The notes under the pieces: model-generated
The model's input: only the letters and a program-made list of their open reading frames with translations
What the model was told of the DNA's origin: nothing
Database searches by the model: none
In this document: positions 56,458-64,000 of the stretch, piece after piece
Layout: every line of letters starts with the position of its first letter
How positions within the stretch are numbered: the stretch's first letter is position 1
Position numbers and translations under genes: made by a program
Source: Pseudorhodobacter turbinis
Lineage (GTDB): Bacteria; Pseudomonadota; Alphaproteobacteria; Rhodobacterales; Rhodobacteraceae
Direction of reading: 5' to 3'
Assembly: GCF_005234135.1 (NCBI RefSeq)
Contig: NZ_CP039964.1
Location: forward strand, 2,100,001-2,164,000
DNA length: 64,000 nucleotides

Positions 56458-57812
56458 TGTGCCACCTCTGTCTGGGGATCATCGCTGCGTTCCAGCCAGC
56501 CTGTCACCGCGTTTTTGCGGTCGAAAACCTTTTGCGCGGCCTCCATCACCTGCTCTGGCGTGACGGCTTGCAAAATATCGGGCCAAGCCTGCACATCCGC
56601 CACAGTCAGGCCGCTGGTCAAGGCGGTGCCGTAGTTGCGCGCCAAGCCTTCGACGTTGTCGCGGGCGTAAATCTCATCCGCGCGAAGCTGGCGTTTGATG
56701 CGGGCAAAGGCGTCGGGGTCCACGCCGTCCTCTAGAAACTGCGCGATCACATCGTCAACGGCACTTTCCAGTTCGGTCAACGAAGTGCCGGGCGTTGGCA
56801 CGGCCACAACGCCGAAATTGGTCACATCCAGCGAGAGGCCGGAATAAAACGCACTGCTGTAAACGGCTTTGGGCGCCTCACCGAACTGCAAGGCCTGCGC
56901 CATGACGGAGGTGGTGCCGCTGCCGCCCAAAAGCTCGGCCAGCACGCTAAGGGCGGCGGCGTCCTGCTGTGCGCCGCTGTCGCGTTCGGGGGCCAGATAG
57001 GTGCGGATCATATAGGGTTGGGCCACGCGATCGTCCGACATGGCAAGCCTGCGTTCCGCCAGTTGCGGCGGCTCTGTCGGGCGCAGGCGCGGTGCAAGAT
57101 CGGGGGTGGGGGGCAACGGGCCGTAATGGGTTTCGGCCATCGCCTTGACCTCTTCGGGGGTTACGTCACCGGCGACGATCAGAACGGCGTTATTCGGCGC
57201 ATAATAGGTGCGGTAAAATGCCAGCGCATCTTCGCGGGTCAGGGCCTCTGCCTCATGTTTCCAGCCGATAACCGGCGTGCCGTAGGGGTGGTTGAGGTAT
57301 TGTGCCGCGCGGCGTTGCTCGCCAAAAAGAGATCCGGGGTCGCTGTCGGTGCGCTGTGCGCGTTCCTCGATGATTACGGCGCGCTCGGTTTTGACATCCT
57401 GTTCGGACAGAACCAAACCGCGCATGCGGTCGGCCTCCATCTTCATCATCAGGTCCAGGCGGTCGGCTGCAACACGTTGATAATAGGCGGTATAATCATA
57501 AGAGGTGAAGGCGTTGTCATTGCCGCCCTGTGCCTCGACCGTGGCGGAAAATTCACCGGGGGCAACGGTGTCGGTGCCCTTGAACATCAGGTGTTCCAGA
57601 AAATGCGCAATGCCGGATTTGCCGGGCGCTTCGTCGGCAGAGCCGATTTTGTACCACAGCATATGGGTGACAACGGGTGCGCGATGATCTTCGATAACCA
57701 CCGCCTCCAGCCCGTTATCCAGTGTGAATGTGGTCACTTTATCGGCAAGCGCCGAGGTCGCTGACATGGCCGCGAAAACGAGGGGCAGCAACAGGCTACG
57801 CAACATCGGCAA
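56454..57812 (-). CDS. M16 zinc metallopeptidase, catalytic subunit
   Basis: 452 residues with a signal peptide (LRSLLLPLVFAAMSATSALA). Zinc-binding and catalytic motif GIAHFLEHLMFKGT and the downstream Glu ligand region KTERAVIIEERAQR are intact. C-terminal M16 domain follows. Secreted/periplasmic, cleaving unknown peptides together with the zinc-less partner encoded immediately downstream. Confidence 0.93.
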   Translation of the reverse strand: MPMLRSLLLPLVFAAMSATSALADKVTTFTLDNGLEAVVIEDHRAPVVTHMLWYKIGSADEAPGKSGIAHFLEHLMFKGTDTVAPGEFSATVEAQGGNDNAFTSYDYTAYYQRVAADRLDLMMKMEADRMRGLVLSEQDVKTERAVIIEERAQRTDSDPGSLFGEQRRAAQYLNHPYGTPVIGWKHEAEALTREDALAFYRTYYAPNNAVLIVAGDVTPEEVKAMAETHYGPLPPTPDLAPRLRPTEPPQLAERRLAMSDDRVAQPYMIRTYLAPERDSGAQQDAAALSVLAELLGGSGTTSVMAQALQFGEAPKAVYSSAFYSGLSLDVTNFGVVAVPTPGTSLTELESAVDDVIAQFLEDGVDPDAFARIKRQLRADEIYARDNVEGLARNYGTALTSGLTVADVQAWPDILQAVTPEQVMEAAQKVFDRKNAVTGWLERSDDPQTEVAQ

Positions 57813-57895
57813 TACTCCGTTTGGTGTGCGGTATTACACCTAACTGCCCAAGGCGCAGGGTCAAGCCTTCTTCGCGCGGATGTGATGCCGAGGGG

Positions 57896-58420
57896 CTATT
57901 CGCCGTCTTGCGCCGGAGGGGCCGAAACGTTGCGGACACCGCGGGCGCGCCAGCGTGCCAATTCGGCATGTTGGTCAAGCGATTGCTCCTCGTAGGCCTT
58001 GTAATAGACGTTCACGTTAAAGAGACGCTCCATCACCCGGCCTTTGTTGTCGCGGCGGTGTTCAAGATCGGCAGAGGCCAGCTCTGGCCGGATTGCGGCA
58101 GATGTACCGTAACGCCCGGCGTGGTTGACCAAGGCGCTATCCCCTGCGGGAACACCCGTGCCGGTACGCAAACGCCCACCAAGGGCGGCAACTGCATCGG
58201 CCTCGGGGGTGGGGTCGCTCAGGTTGCTGCCGCCGACCGTGGGTTCGGGCAGGGCTGCCAGGTCTTCGGGCATTTGCAACGGTTTGGGCGGCAGAATCGC
58301 AAATTCATCCGGCCCGTTGCCAGAGGCTTGCAGGTTCATCAAGCGCGGCTCTCCGCCACTGCAGGCAGAAATAAGCATCGCAATCGCGGCAAGCGCCACG
58401 GCCCCTTTTTTTGCAAGCAT
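57896..58420 (-). CDS. DUF3035 family lipoprotein
   Basis: 174 residues. Lipoprotein signal (AVALAAIAMLISAC with lipobox ISAC) then a proline-rich segment carrying FAILPPKPLQMPEDLAALPE, the DUF3035 hallmark. Start ATG 58420 follows GGAGGCGGAG; a five-codon longer frame exists. Function unknown; conserved next to lspA and the M16 pair in Rhodobacterales. LspA, encoded just upstream, would mature it. Confidence 0.88.
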   Translation of the reverse strand: MLAKKGAVALAAIAMLISACSGGEPRLMNLQASGNGPDEFAILPPKPLQMPEDLAALPEPTVGGSNLSDPTPEADAVAALGGRLRTGTGVPAGDSALVNHAGRYGTSAAIRPELASADLEHRRDNKGRVMERLFNVNVYYKAYEEQSLDQHAELARWRARGVRNVSAPPAQDGE

Positions 58421-58472
58421 CTCCGCCTCCTTCACTTAGGTTGCCCATGTTTAGCCGAAAGTAATCGGCGCG

Positions 58473-58955
58473 TCACGGGGTCTTTCGCGCCTTTCCCTTG
58501 CTATCGGCGGCGAAAAGAACAAGCCCCGCCGCGCCGGCAAAGATCGCGATGTCTGCCACATTGAACGCATAAGGGTTTTCCAGCCCGCAGCAAGACATAT
58601 TCAAAAAGTCCGCCACGGCCCCGTAAACCAGCCTGTCGATCACATTGCCCAAAGCGCCGCCGATTAAAATTCCGGCTGAGATTTGCGCCATCTTTGTCTG
58701 TTTGCTGCGCGATACCCAGCGCCAGACCCAAGCGGTGATCGCAAGCGACACCACGATCAAAACCCAGCGCATCACGTCGGAATTATGGGCAAACAGGCCG
58801 AAATTCACGCCTTTGTTCCACGCCATGCGAAAGGTCAGATAGGGCGGCCAGATATCGATATACCCAACCTCACGCAGGTTGAGACCAAATACCACGGCCA
58901 GTTTACTGGCCTGATCCAATACGAATATCACCAAGGCCGCCCAGAAAATGCGCAT
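58473..58955 (-). CDS. lspA: lipoprotein signal peptidase
   Basis: 160-residue aspartic membrane peptidase that removes signal peptides from diacylated lipoproteins. Four membrane segments (first [20 protein letters not shown]) and both catalytic aspartates, in [17 protein letters not shown] and [15 protein letters not shown] 58955 chosen: one base after the purH stop and directly before the first membrane segment; the frame upstream (to 59021) is purH overlap. Confidence 0.94.
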   Translation of the reverse strand: MRIFWAALVIFVLDQASKLAVVFGLNLREVGYIDIWPPYLTFRMAWNKGVNFGLFAHNSDVMRWVLIVVSLAITAWVWRWVSRSKQTKMAQISAGILIGGALGNVIDRLVYGAVADFLNMSCCGLENPYAFNVADIAIFAGAAGLVLFAADSKGKARKTP

Positions 58956-58956
58956 A

Positions 58957-60546
58957 TCAGTGCCGGAAATGGCGCTGGCCGGTAAAGACCATGGCAAGGC
59001 CTGCGGCATCGGCGGCGGCAATCACCTCATCATCACGCATCGACCCGCCGGGCTGGATGATGGCCGTGGCACCTGCCTCGGCGGCGGTGATCAGCCCATC
59101 GGCAAAGGGGAAGAACGCATCTGACGCCACAACCGAACCGATGGTCAAAGGTGAGGAAAGCCCCATCGCCTCGGCCATGTCCTGTGCCTTGCGGGCGGCG
59201 ATACGCGTGCTGTCGACGCGGCTCATCTGGCCTGCACCAACGCCGACCGTTGCGCCGTCTTTGACATAGATGATTGCGTTGGATTTGACGTGTTTTGCCA
59301 CCGTCCACGCCATCAACAAATCGCGCATCTCGGCATCCGAGGGCGCGCGTTTGGTCACCACGCGCAGATCATCCATCGTCACATTGGCCGCATCACGGTC
59401 CTGCACCAAAAACCCGCCCGCAACCTGCCGGAAGGCAAGGCCAGCGGTGGCCGCATCAGGCAAAGTGCCGGTGGTCAGCAAACGCAGGTTTTTCTTGGCG
59501 GCAAAGACCGCACGCGCATCATCATTGGCATCGGGGGCGATGACGACCTCGGTAAAAATCTCAACGATCTTTTCGGCGGTTGGTCCGTCAAGCAATTGGT
59601 TCAGCGCGATAATTCCGCCAAATGCAGATGTACGGTCGCAATCGAAGGCGCGGGCGTAGGCCTCGGCCAAGGTCGCGCCGGTTGCGACGCCGCAAGGGTT
59701 GGCGTGTTTGATGATCGCGCAGGCAGGTCCGCTGTTGGCAAATTCCGCAACCAGTTCAAAGGCCGCATCCGTGTCGTTGATGTTGTTATAGGAAAGCTCT
59801 TTACCCTGCCATTGCTTGGCGGTTGCCACGCCGGGGCGGTTGGTCCCATCGGTATAGAATGCAGCCCCTTGATGCGGGTTTTCACCGTAACGCAGGGTTT
59901 GTGCCAATGTGCCCGCAAAGGCGCGGCGGCGCGGCGCGGGCATTTCAAGCGCGCCCGCCATCCAGTTGGAAACAGCCGCATCATAAGCCGCAGTGCGCCC
60001 GTAGGCTGTTTGCGACAAACGCTGACGGAACGCGTAACTTGTGGCACCATCATTGGCGGCGAGTTCCGCCAGCAAAGCCGCGTAATCCTCGGGGTCGGTC
60101 ACCACATTCACAAAACGGTGGTTTTTCGATGCGGCCCGGATCATCGCAGGGCCGCCGATATCGATATTCTCGATGCAGGTGTCATAATCGGCACCCGCCG
60201 CCACGGTCGCCTCAAAGGGATAAAGGTTCACAACCAGCAAATCGATCGGCGCGATGTCATGGGTTTCCATTGCGGCCACATGGTCGGCGTTGTCGCGCAG
60301 TGCCAGCAATCCGCCATGAACCATCGGATGCAGGGTTTTTACCCGCCCGTCCATCATCTCGGGAAAGCCGGTGACATCGGCGACATCGCGCACCTCAAGC
60401 CCCGCCTTGCGCAGTGCCGCCGCCGATCCGCCGGTGGAAAGCAGCTCTACCCCCAACTGCGCCAACGCGCGGCCAAGGTCGATAAGCCCGGTCTTGTCGG
60501 AGACAGACAAAAGCGCGCGTTTTACGGGAACAAGATCAGCGGTCAT
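58957..60546 (-). CDS. purH: bifunctional AICAR transformylase/IMP cyclohydrolase
   Basis: 529 residues; last two steps of purine synthesis to IMP. N-terminal cyclohydrolase (MGS-like) domain: [20 protein letters not shown] and [21 protein letters not shown]-terminal formyltransferase domain: [16 protein letters not shown], the catalytic KHANPCGVA and ECD-type [18 protein letters not shown]; final [10 protein letters not shown] and RHFRH end. Full length and intact. Followed one base later by lspA. Confidence 0.96.
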   Translation of the reverse strand: MTADLVPVKRALLSVSDKTGLIDLGRALAQLGVELLSTGGSAAALRKAGLEVRDVADVTGFPEMMDGRVKTLHPMVHGGLLALRDNADHVAAMETHDIAPIDLLVVNLYPFEATVAAGADYDTCIENIDIGGPAMIRAASKNHRFVNVVTDPEDYAALLAELAANDGATSYAFRQRLSQTAYGRTAAYDAAVSNWMAGALEMPAPRRRAFAGTLAQTLRYGENPHQGAAFYTDGTNRPGVATAKQWQGKELSYNNINDTDAAFELVAEFANSGPACAIIKHANPCGVATGATLAEAYARAFDCDRTSAFGGIIALNQLLDGPTAEKIVEIFTEVVIAPDANDDARAVFAAKKNLRLLTTGTLPDAATAGLAFRQVAGGFLVQDRDAANVTMDDLRVVTKRAPSDAEMRDLLMAWTVAKHVKSNAIIYVKDGATVGVGAGQMSRVDSTRIAARKAQDMAEAMGLSSPLTIGSVVASDAFFPFADGLITAAEAGATAIIQPGGSMRDDEVIAAADAAGLAMVFTGQRHFRH

Positions 60547-60573
60547 GGATAAATACCTTTTGGCAGCTTGGGG

Positions 60574-62310
60574 TCAGATCACGCCCGGAACATCGTCTCG
60601 TTCCAGATCGCGGATGGCCAGCGGAGTATCCTGTGCTTTGGCCAAGGTCCAGCCAATCACGGCATCAAAGCTGCCAACATGGCCGGAAAGTACGATTTGT
60701 TTTGACGCACGCGGGTTCAAACGGCCTTTTTCTAGATAAACCGAAGGCTCCACCGACAGGTCATTTGCGCCGGTATGGCGGAAAATCCAGATCTCGCCGC
60801 TTTTGAGGGCAAGCGATACCGCATTGCCGCCAAGGTCAATCGCGGCATCCACATCGGGGTGCAGGTGAAACCGGATGGAAAAGCGAACCTCGCCGTTCGG
60901 GTCGCGCTTTTGGACGCGGGCAAGCTGTGCGCGGTCGCTGTCAGACATGGCGCGCAATTCATCCTGCCCGCCCATATGCCGCCCGTCATGCGACAAAAGC
61001 AAAAGCCGCGCATGTGTGAGCCCGTGGGTCGCGACCCAGCCATTATGGGCAAAGCGCAGGGCATGGCCATCGGCGGTTTCTCGCGGGCGGGTGCGGGTGA
61101 CATGGGCGCGGTCGGCCAGCACCTCGGGGGTGCCACGGTTCAACCGGCTGGAGGAGTACCCCTCAACCGTCAGGGTGGAATGGCTGGGCGTGGCACGACC
61201 CGCGCGCAGCCAGTCGGGCCCAAAGGGCGCCCCCGATCCGCAGTTCACGATCACCGGTCGCCGTCCCGATGTCATCTCAAACGCAAGGGTGGAGGCATGG
61301 GCCGTTGCCGCCCCGCGCCCCGCCGGTGGGTCCGACGCATCAATGATCACCGATGTGCGCGCCCCTGTCAGCCGTAAGAACCCCATCGCAAGGCCGGTGC
61401 CGACAGCAGCCTTCACCCCTGAGGCCGCAAGCGCATGGTCCAGCCGCCCGTCCATTCCACGCCCGCCACCGTGGAACCGCGCAAGCGATCCGTCGGCATG
61501 GCGCAGGGTGCGCAGGGTGGGGGCGATCCGTTCAATCGCGGCGCGCTGCGCTTGGGGGACGGCTTGCCCTGCCTCGGCCAACGCCTGTGCGGCCCATGTC
61601 AGAAGGGTGAAAACATTCAGCAATTCCTCGGGGTTGCGGGTGGATAGACCGCCGAATTTGTCAATCTCGGCCTCACATTCAAGGGCGAGGGCGGCAACCG
61701 CTGGTTCCACCTCGTTCTCCATTCCTGTTAGCGCAAGCCCGGCATAGATCAGCCCGGTAAGCGCCTCAAATCGTGGAACGCCGGGGGCAGAGGCCTGCCA
61801 GCGATGCGACAGAAAGCTGGTTTGTGCGGAAAGGGAGTGGAAATAGGCTTGGCTCTCGGCCGTGCTGCGCCCGCTAAGCAAAAACAGCGCGTGATGGATC
61901 CAGCGGATCAGGCGCCGTCCGGTGACATCAGGGGTCCAGCCCGGACCGTTGCCTTTGCCGAACCGCGTGATCCAGTCCCATGTCCAGTCTTGGGCGCGCT
62001 TGCGGGCAATCGGGTCCCCGACCGCGGCCAGATCATCAAGCCAGACAAAACCATGCGCCTCTGTCCAAAACTCGGGCGCGGCCGTGGGCGCATCCCAAAG
62101 CGGTTTTCCGGGGGCCTCTATCAGATGGCCGGCCAGAAGGTAGTTGCCAATGGTAAGCTGTTTGCCCCGCGCGAACAGGCCGATGCTGCGGGGTTCGGGT
62201 TGTGAGACGAATCCCGTGACGGCATGGCTATGCTGTGCACGCCGAGCGGCCAACCGGTTCTGCAAACGCGTTATCTGCGCTGCGAGCCCGTCTTTAAGCG
62301 GGTAAGCCAA
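60574..62310 (-). CDS. heparinase II/III-like protein
   Basis: 578 residues: an alpha-helical toroid (N-terminal half) and a C-terminal beta-sandwich Heparinase II/III-like domain (HASTLAFEMTSGRRPVIVNC, FRLTGARTSV-type strands). No signal peptide is evident. Homologues beside purH are conserved in Rhodobacterales; whether they cleave uronic-acid polymers or act on intracellular glycans is unknown. Lies 27 bases before purH in the same direction. Confidence 0.87.
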   Translation of the reverse strand: MAYPLKDGLAAQITRLQNRLAARRAQHSHAVTGFVSQPEPRSIGLFARGKQLTIGNYLLAGHLIEAPGKPLWDAPTAAPEFWTEAHGFVWLDDLAAVGDPIARKRAQDWTWDWITRFGKGNGPGWTPDVTGRRLIRWIHHALFLLSGRSTAESQAYFHSLSAQTSFLSHRWQASAPGVPRFEALTGLIYAGLALTGMENEVEPAVAALALECEAEIDKFGGLSTRNPEELLNVFTLLTWAAQALAEAGQAVPQAQRAAIERIAPTLRTLRHADGSLARFHGGGRGMDGRLDHALAASGVKAAVGTGLAMGFLRLTGARTSVIIDASDPPAGRGAATAHASTLAFEMTSGRRPVIVNCGSGAPFGPDWLRAGRATPSHSTLTVEGYSSSRLNRGTPEVLADRAHVTRTRPRETADGHALRFAHNGWVATHGLTHARLLLLSHDGRHMGGQDELRAMSDSDRAQLARVQKRDPNGEVRFSIRFHLHPDVDAAIDLGGNAVSLALKSGEIWIFRHTGANDLSVEPSVYLEKGRLNPRASKQIVLSGHVGSFDAVIGWTLAKAQDTPLAIRDLERDDVPGVI

Positions 62311-62412
62311 ATTGCCTCATGTAGGTTGCCACTCGATCACTGCGCCCGGTTTTGGGTCTGCTTGGGGTGATCATAGCTGCGTGTCTCGGCGCTGTCACCG
62401 CAAATTGACGCC

Positions 62413-63684
62413 TTAAGTGGCCGGGGTGCGCAGCCGTGCCATGAAAAACCCATCCATGCCGCCGGTCTCGGCCCAGTAATCGGGGCGCAGGCGCAGGCCG
62501 CCGCCTTCGGTGATCCATTCGGGGGCGATTCCGGCAAGGGTGGGGGCCTCTACGGTCAGGTTGGGGTGGCGGGACAGGGCGGCGGTCAATTGGTCCTCGC
62601 CCTCCTCAGCCAAAAGCGAGCATGTGCAAAATACCAACCGCCCGCCCGGCTTCAGGAACCCGAGGGCGCGGTCGATCAGGGCTGCTTGCAATTCCACCAG
62701 TTCAGGGATGTCGCTGCCATCCTTGGCAAAGGGCAAATCAGGGTGGCGACGCAGGGTGCCGGTCGCCGAACAAGGCGCATCCAGCAGCACCGCATCATAA
62801 AGCGCATCGGGCGTCCAATGCAGCGCGTCGGTGGTAATGATCTTGGCCGACAGCCCCGTGCGCGCAAGGTTTTCATGCAGCCGCGCCAGACGTGGGGATG
62901 AAATATCAAGCGCCGTCACCTTGGCCCCCGTGGCCGCGATTTGCAGGGTTTTACCGCCCGGCGCGGCACAAAGATCCAGCACCTCCTCGCCGTCCTGCGC
63001 ATCCAGCAGGCGGGCGGCAAGGGCGGCGGCGGCATCTTGGACCCACCAATCGCCGGTCTCAAAGCCGGGAAGGTTGGACACCTGCACCGATCGGCTGATT
63101 CGCAGACTGCCGGTGGGCAAGACGGCTGCGCCCTCAATTTCCGGCGGGGTTGATTTCGGGGTCAGGTCCAGCGGCGGGGTTTGTGCTTGCACTGCCTCGA
63201 TCGCCGATACGACATCACGTCCCCAGCGGTGGACAAGCGGTTGACGCAGCCATTGCGGCATTTTTTGCGGCGGCATTTTTGCAAAGGGTTCGGGCATGTC
63301 CGACACCTTGCGCAGCACCGCATTGACCAGCCCCGTCATATGCTGCGTGCGGTTGCCGTGGCGAACTAGGTCGACCATCGCGTTCACCACGCCATGCGCG
63401 GCCGATCCATCCACCGCCAGCTCCACCACACCCAGCCGCAAGACGTTTCGCACCAAGGCGGGGGGCGATTTGCGCAGATAGGGCTTGAGGACCTTATCGG
63501 CTTGCTCGATATGGCGCAGGGTGGTCAGTACAAGCCGTTGCGCGCGGGCGCGATCAGATGGCGACAGGCCCGCGATGGGGCTACCGTCAGCCTCCAAAGC
63601 CTGGCTCAATTGCGCGCCGTCTTCCAGCACCGCATCCAAAAGCGCCAAGGCCGCGCCGCGTGCTGTTGTTCCATCGACCGCCAT
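62413..63684 (-). CDS. rsmB: 16S rRNA m5C967-type methyltransferase RsmB
   Basis: 423 residues. N-terminal NusB-like RNA-binding domain (GAALALLDAVLEDGAQLSQA to NAVLRKVSDMPEPF), then a SAM methyltransferase with EVLDLCAAPGGKTLQIAATG, LLDAPCSATGTLRRHPDLPF (catalytic-type PC) and VFCTCSLLAEEGED (second Cys). Start ATG 63684 chosen, 30 codons-worth of alternatives upstream being weak. First gene of the rsmB-heparinase-purH-lspA run. Confidence 0.92.
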   Translation of the reverse strand: MAVDGTTARGAALALLDAVLEDGAQLSQALEADGSPIAGLSPSDRARAQRLVLTTLRHIEQADKVLKPYLRKSPPALVRNVLRLGVVELAVDGSAAHGVVNAMVDLVRHGNRTQHMTGLVNAVLRKVSDMPEPFAKMPPQKMPQWLRQPLVHRWGRDVVSAIEAVQAQTPPLDLTPKSTPPEIEGAAVLPTGSLRISRSVQVSNLPGFETGDWWVQDAAAALAARLLDAQDGEEVLDLCAAPGGKTLQIAATGAKVTALDISSPRLARLHENLARTGLSAKIITTDALHWTPDALYDAVLLDAPCSATGTLRRHPDLPFAKDGSDIPELVELQAALIDRALGFLKPGGRLVFCTCSLLAEEGEDQLTAALSRHPNLTVEAPTLAGIAPEWITEGGGLRLRPDYWAETGGMDGFFMARLRTPAT

Positions 63685-63758
63685 ATTTTCACCCGTGTTG
63701 TCTGTCCGTCTCAAGCGGCCTATATCAAAGCAACTGCCCAGACAAGGAAGGCCGGACC

Positions 63759-63941
63759 ATGCCCGACAAAGACCGCGAACTCCCCGCCGCCGCCCAACGC
63801 GCCTTGGACGAGGCCGAAGCGCGCCGCCAAGAGGCCGATGAAAAGGTCGCCGCCATGCCCAAAGAGCTGGGCGGGCGCGATGGACCAGAGGCCGTGCGCT
63901 ATGGCGATTGGGAAAAGAAGGGGATTGCCGTCGATTTCTGA
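63759..63941 (+). CDS. DUF1674 / SdhAF4-like assembly factor
   Basis: 60-residue protein whose C-terminus (ELGGRDGPEAVRYGDWEKKG then IAVDF) is the DUF1674 signature shared with mitochondrial SDHAF4, which protects the flavoprotein of succinate dehydrogenase before complex assembly. The N-terminal half is charged and probably disordered. AGGAAGG precedes ATG 63759. Divergent from rsmB. 63942-64000 contains nothing assignable. Confidence 0.85.
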   Translation: MPDKDRELPAAAQRALDEAEARRQEADEKVAAMPKELGGRDGPEAVRYGDWEKKGIAVDF

Positions 63942-64000
63942 TCGCGTCAAATTCGTAAGAAGGGTTGCGCCAGACGTGGCAGCAGCCCGTTGAACCGCAG

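Noticed and set aside
60574..62310. Heparinase-like gene as a degradation partner of the sulfated-glycan locus
   Set aside because: It is 9 kb away, lacks a signal peptide and lies in the conserved rsmB-purH neighbourhood, so a link to the glycan locus is not supported.

Overview
The window looks like a chromosomal segment of a GC-rich marine alphaproteobacterium of the order Rhodobacterales (Roseobacter/Rhodobacter type). This rests on an rRNA operon ending 23S-5S-initiator tRNA-Met, a VPLPA-CTERM envelope protein, and gene neighbourhoods that I recall as typical of that group: rsmB-heparinase II/III-purH-lspA-DUF3035-M16-M16, gltD-two small genes-gltB, and amine oxidase-DUF1365-CFA synthase-SDR-DUF2177. 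No species can be named from the sequence alone.

Layout. 1-3343: end of an rRNA operon (23S, 5S, tRNA-fMet). 3300-7486: a graveyard of mobile DNA directly at the tRNA 3' end: the C-terminal part of a large serine recombinase whose last codons are antisense tRNA, an apparently intact IS3-family element, a decapitated hypothetical gene, an IS5 fragment, a rhodanese gene truncated at both ends, a tyrosine-integrase fragment and the tail of another IS3 element. 7578-13093: AEC and TauE/SafE transporters, then a probable zinc-starvation operon (ZigA-type GTPase, DUF6525, DUF1007, NicO-like permease) behind a Zur-box-like palindrome. 13107-15218: TetR regulator divergent from a drug-efflux MFS pump, with a palindromic operator. 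15246-20465: a membrane-lipid modification cluster fired from a mirror-image pair of TGATCC-type ECF sigma promoters, resembling the RpoE/ChrR singlet-oxygen regulon. 20766-23655: envelope proteins and a hexapeptide acyltransferase.

23817-31386: an accessory island between tRNA-Arg(CCU) and tRNA-Leu(CAG), made of broken genes (TniQ, UvrD-like helicase, DUF4336 protein) and nested insertion sequences (IS66, IS5, IS21, IS3, IS110/IS1111). The IS1111-type element sits inside the IS3 transposase gene. Its 3' noncoding end can fold into an internal loop whose two arms match the two halves of its own insertion site, as expected of a bridge RNA.

31535-41415: housekeeping genes (NDUFA9-like protein, UppP, glutamate synthase with two unknown genes between gltD and gltB, MtgA). 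41491-51560: a glycan cluster with a sulfotransferase, four glycosyltransferases, GalU, the PAP phosphatase CysQ and a capsule-type ABC permease, which suggests a sulfated surface polysaccharide. 51563-63941: HutD, RmuC, MutL, a paired catalytic/non-catalytic M16 peptidase, a DUF3035 lipoprotein, LspA, PurH, a heparinase-like protein, RsmB and an SdhAF4-like assembly factor.
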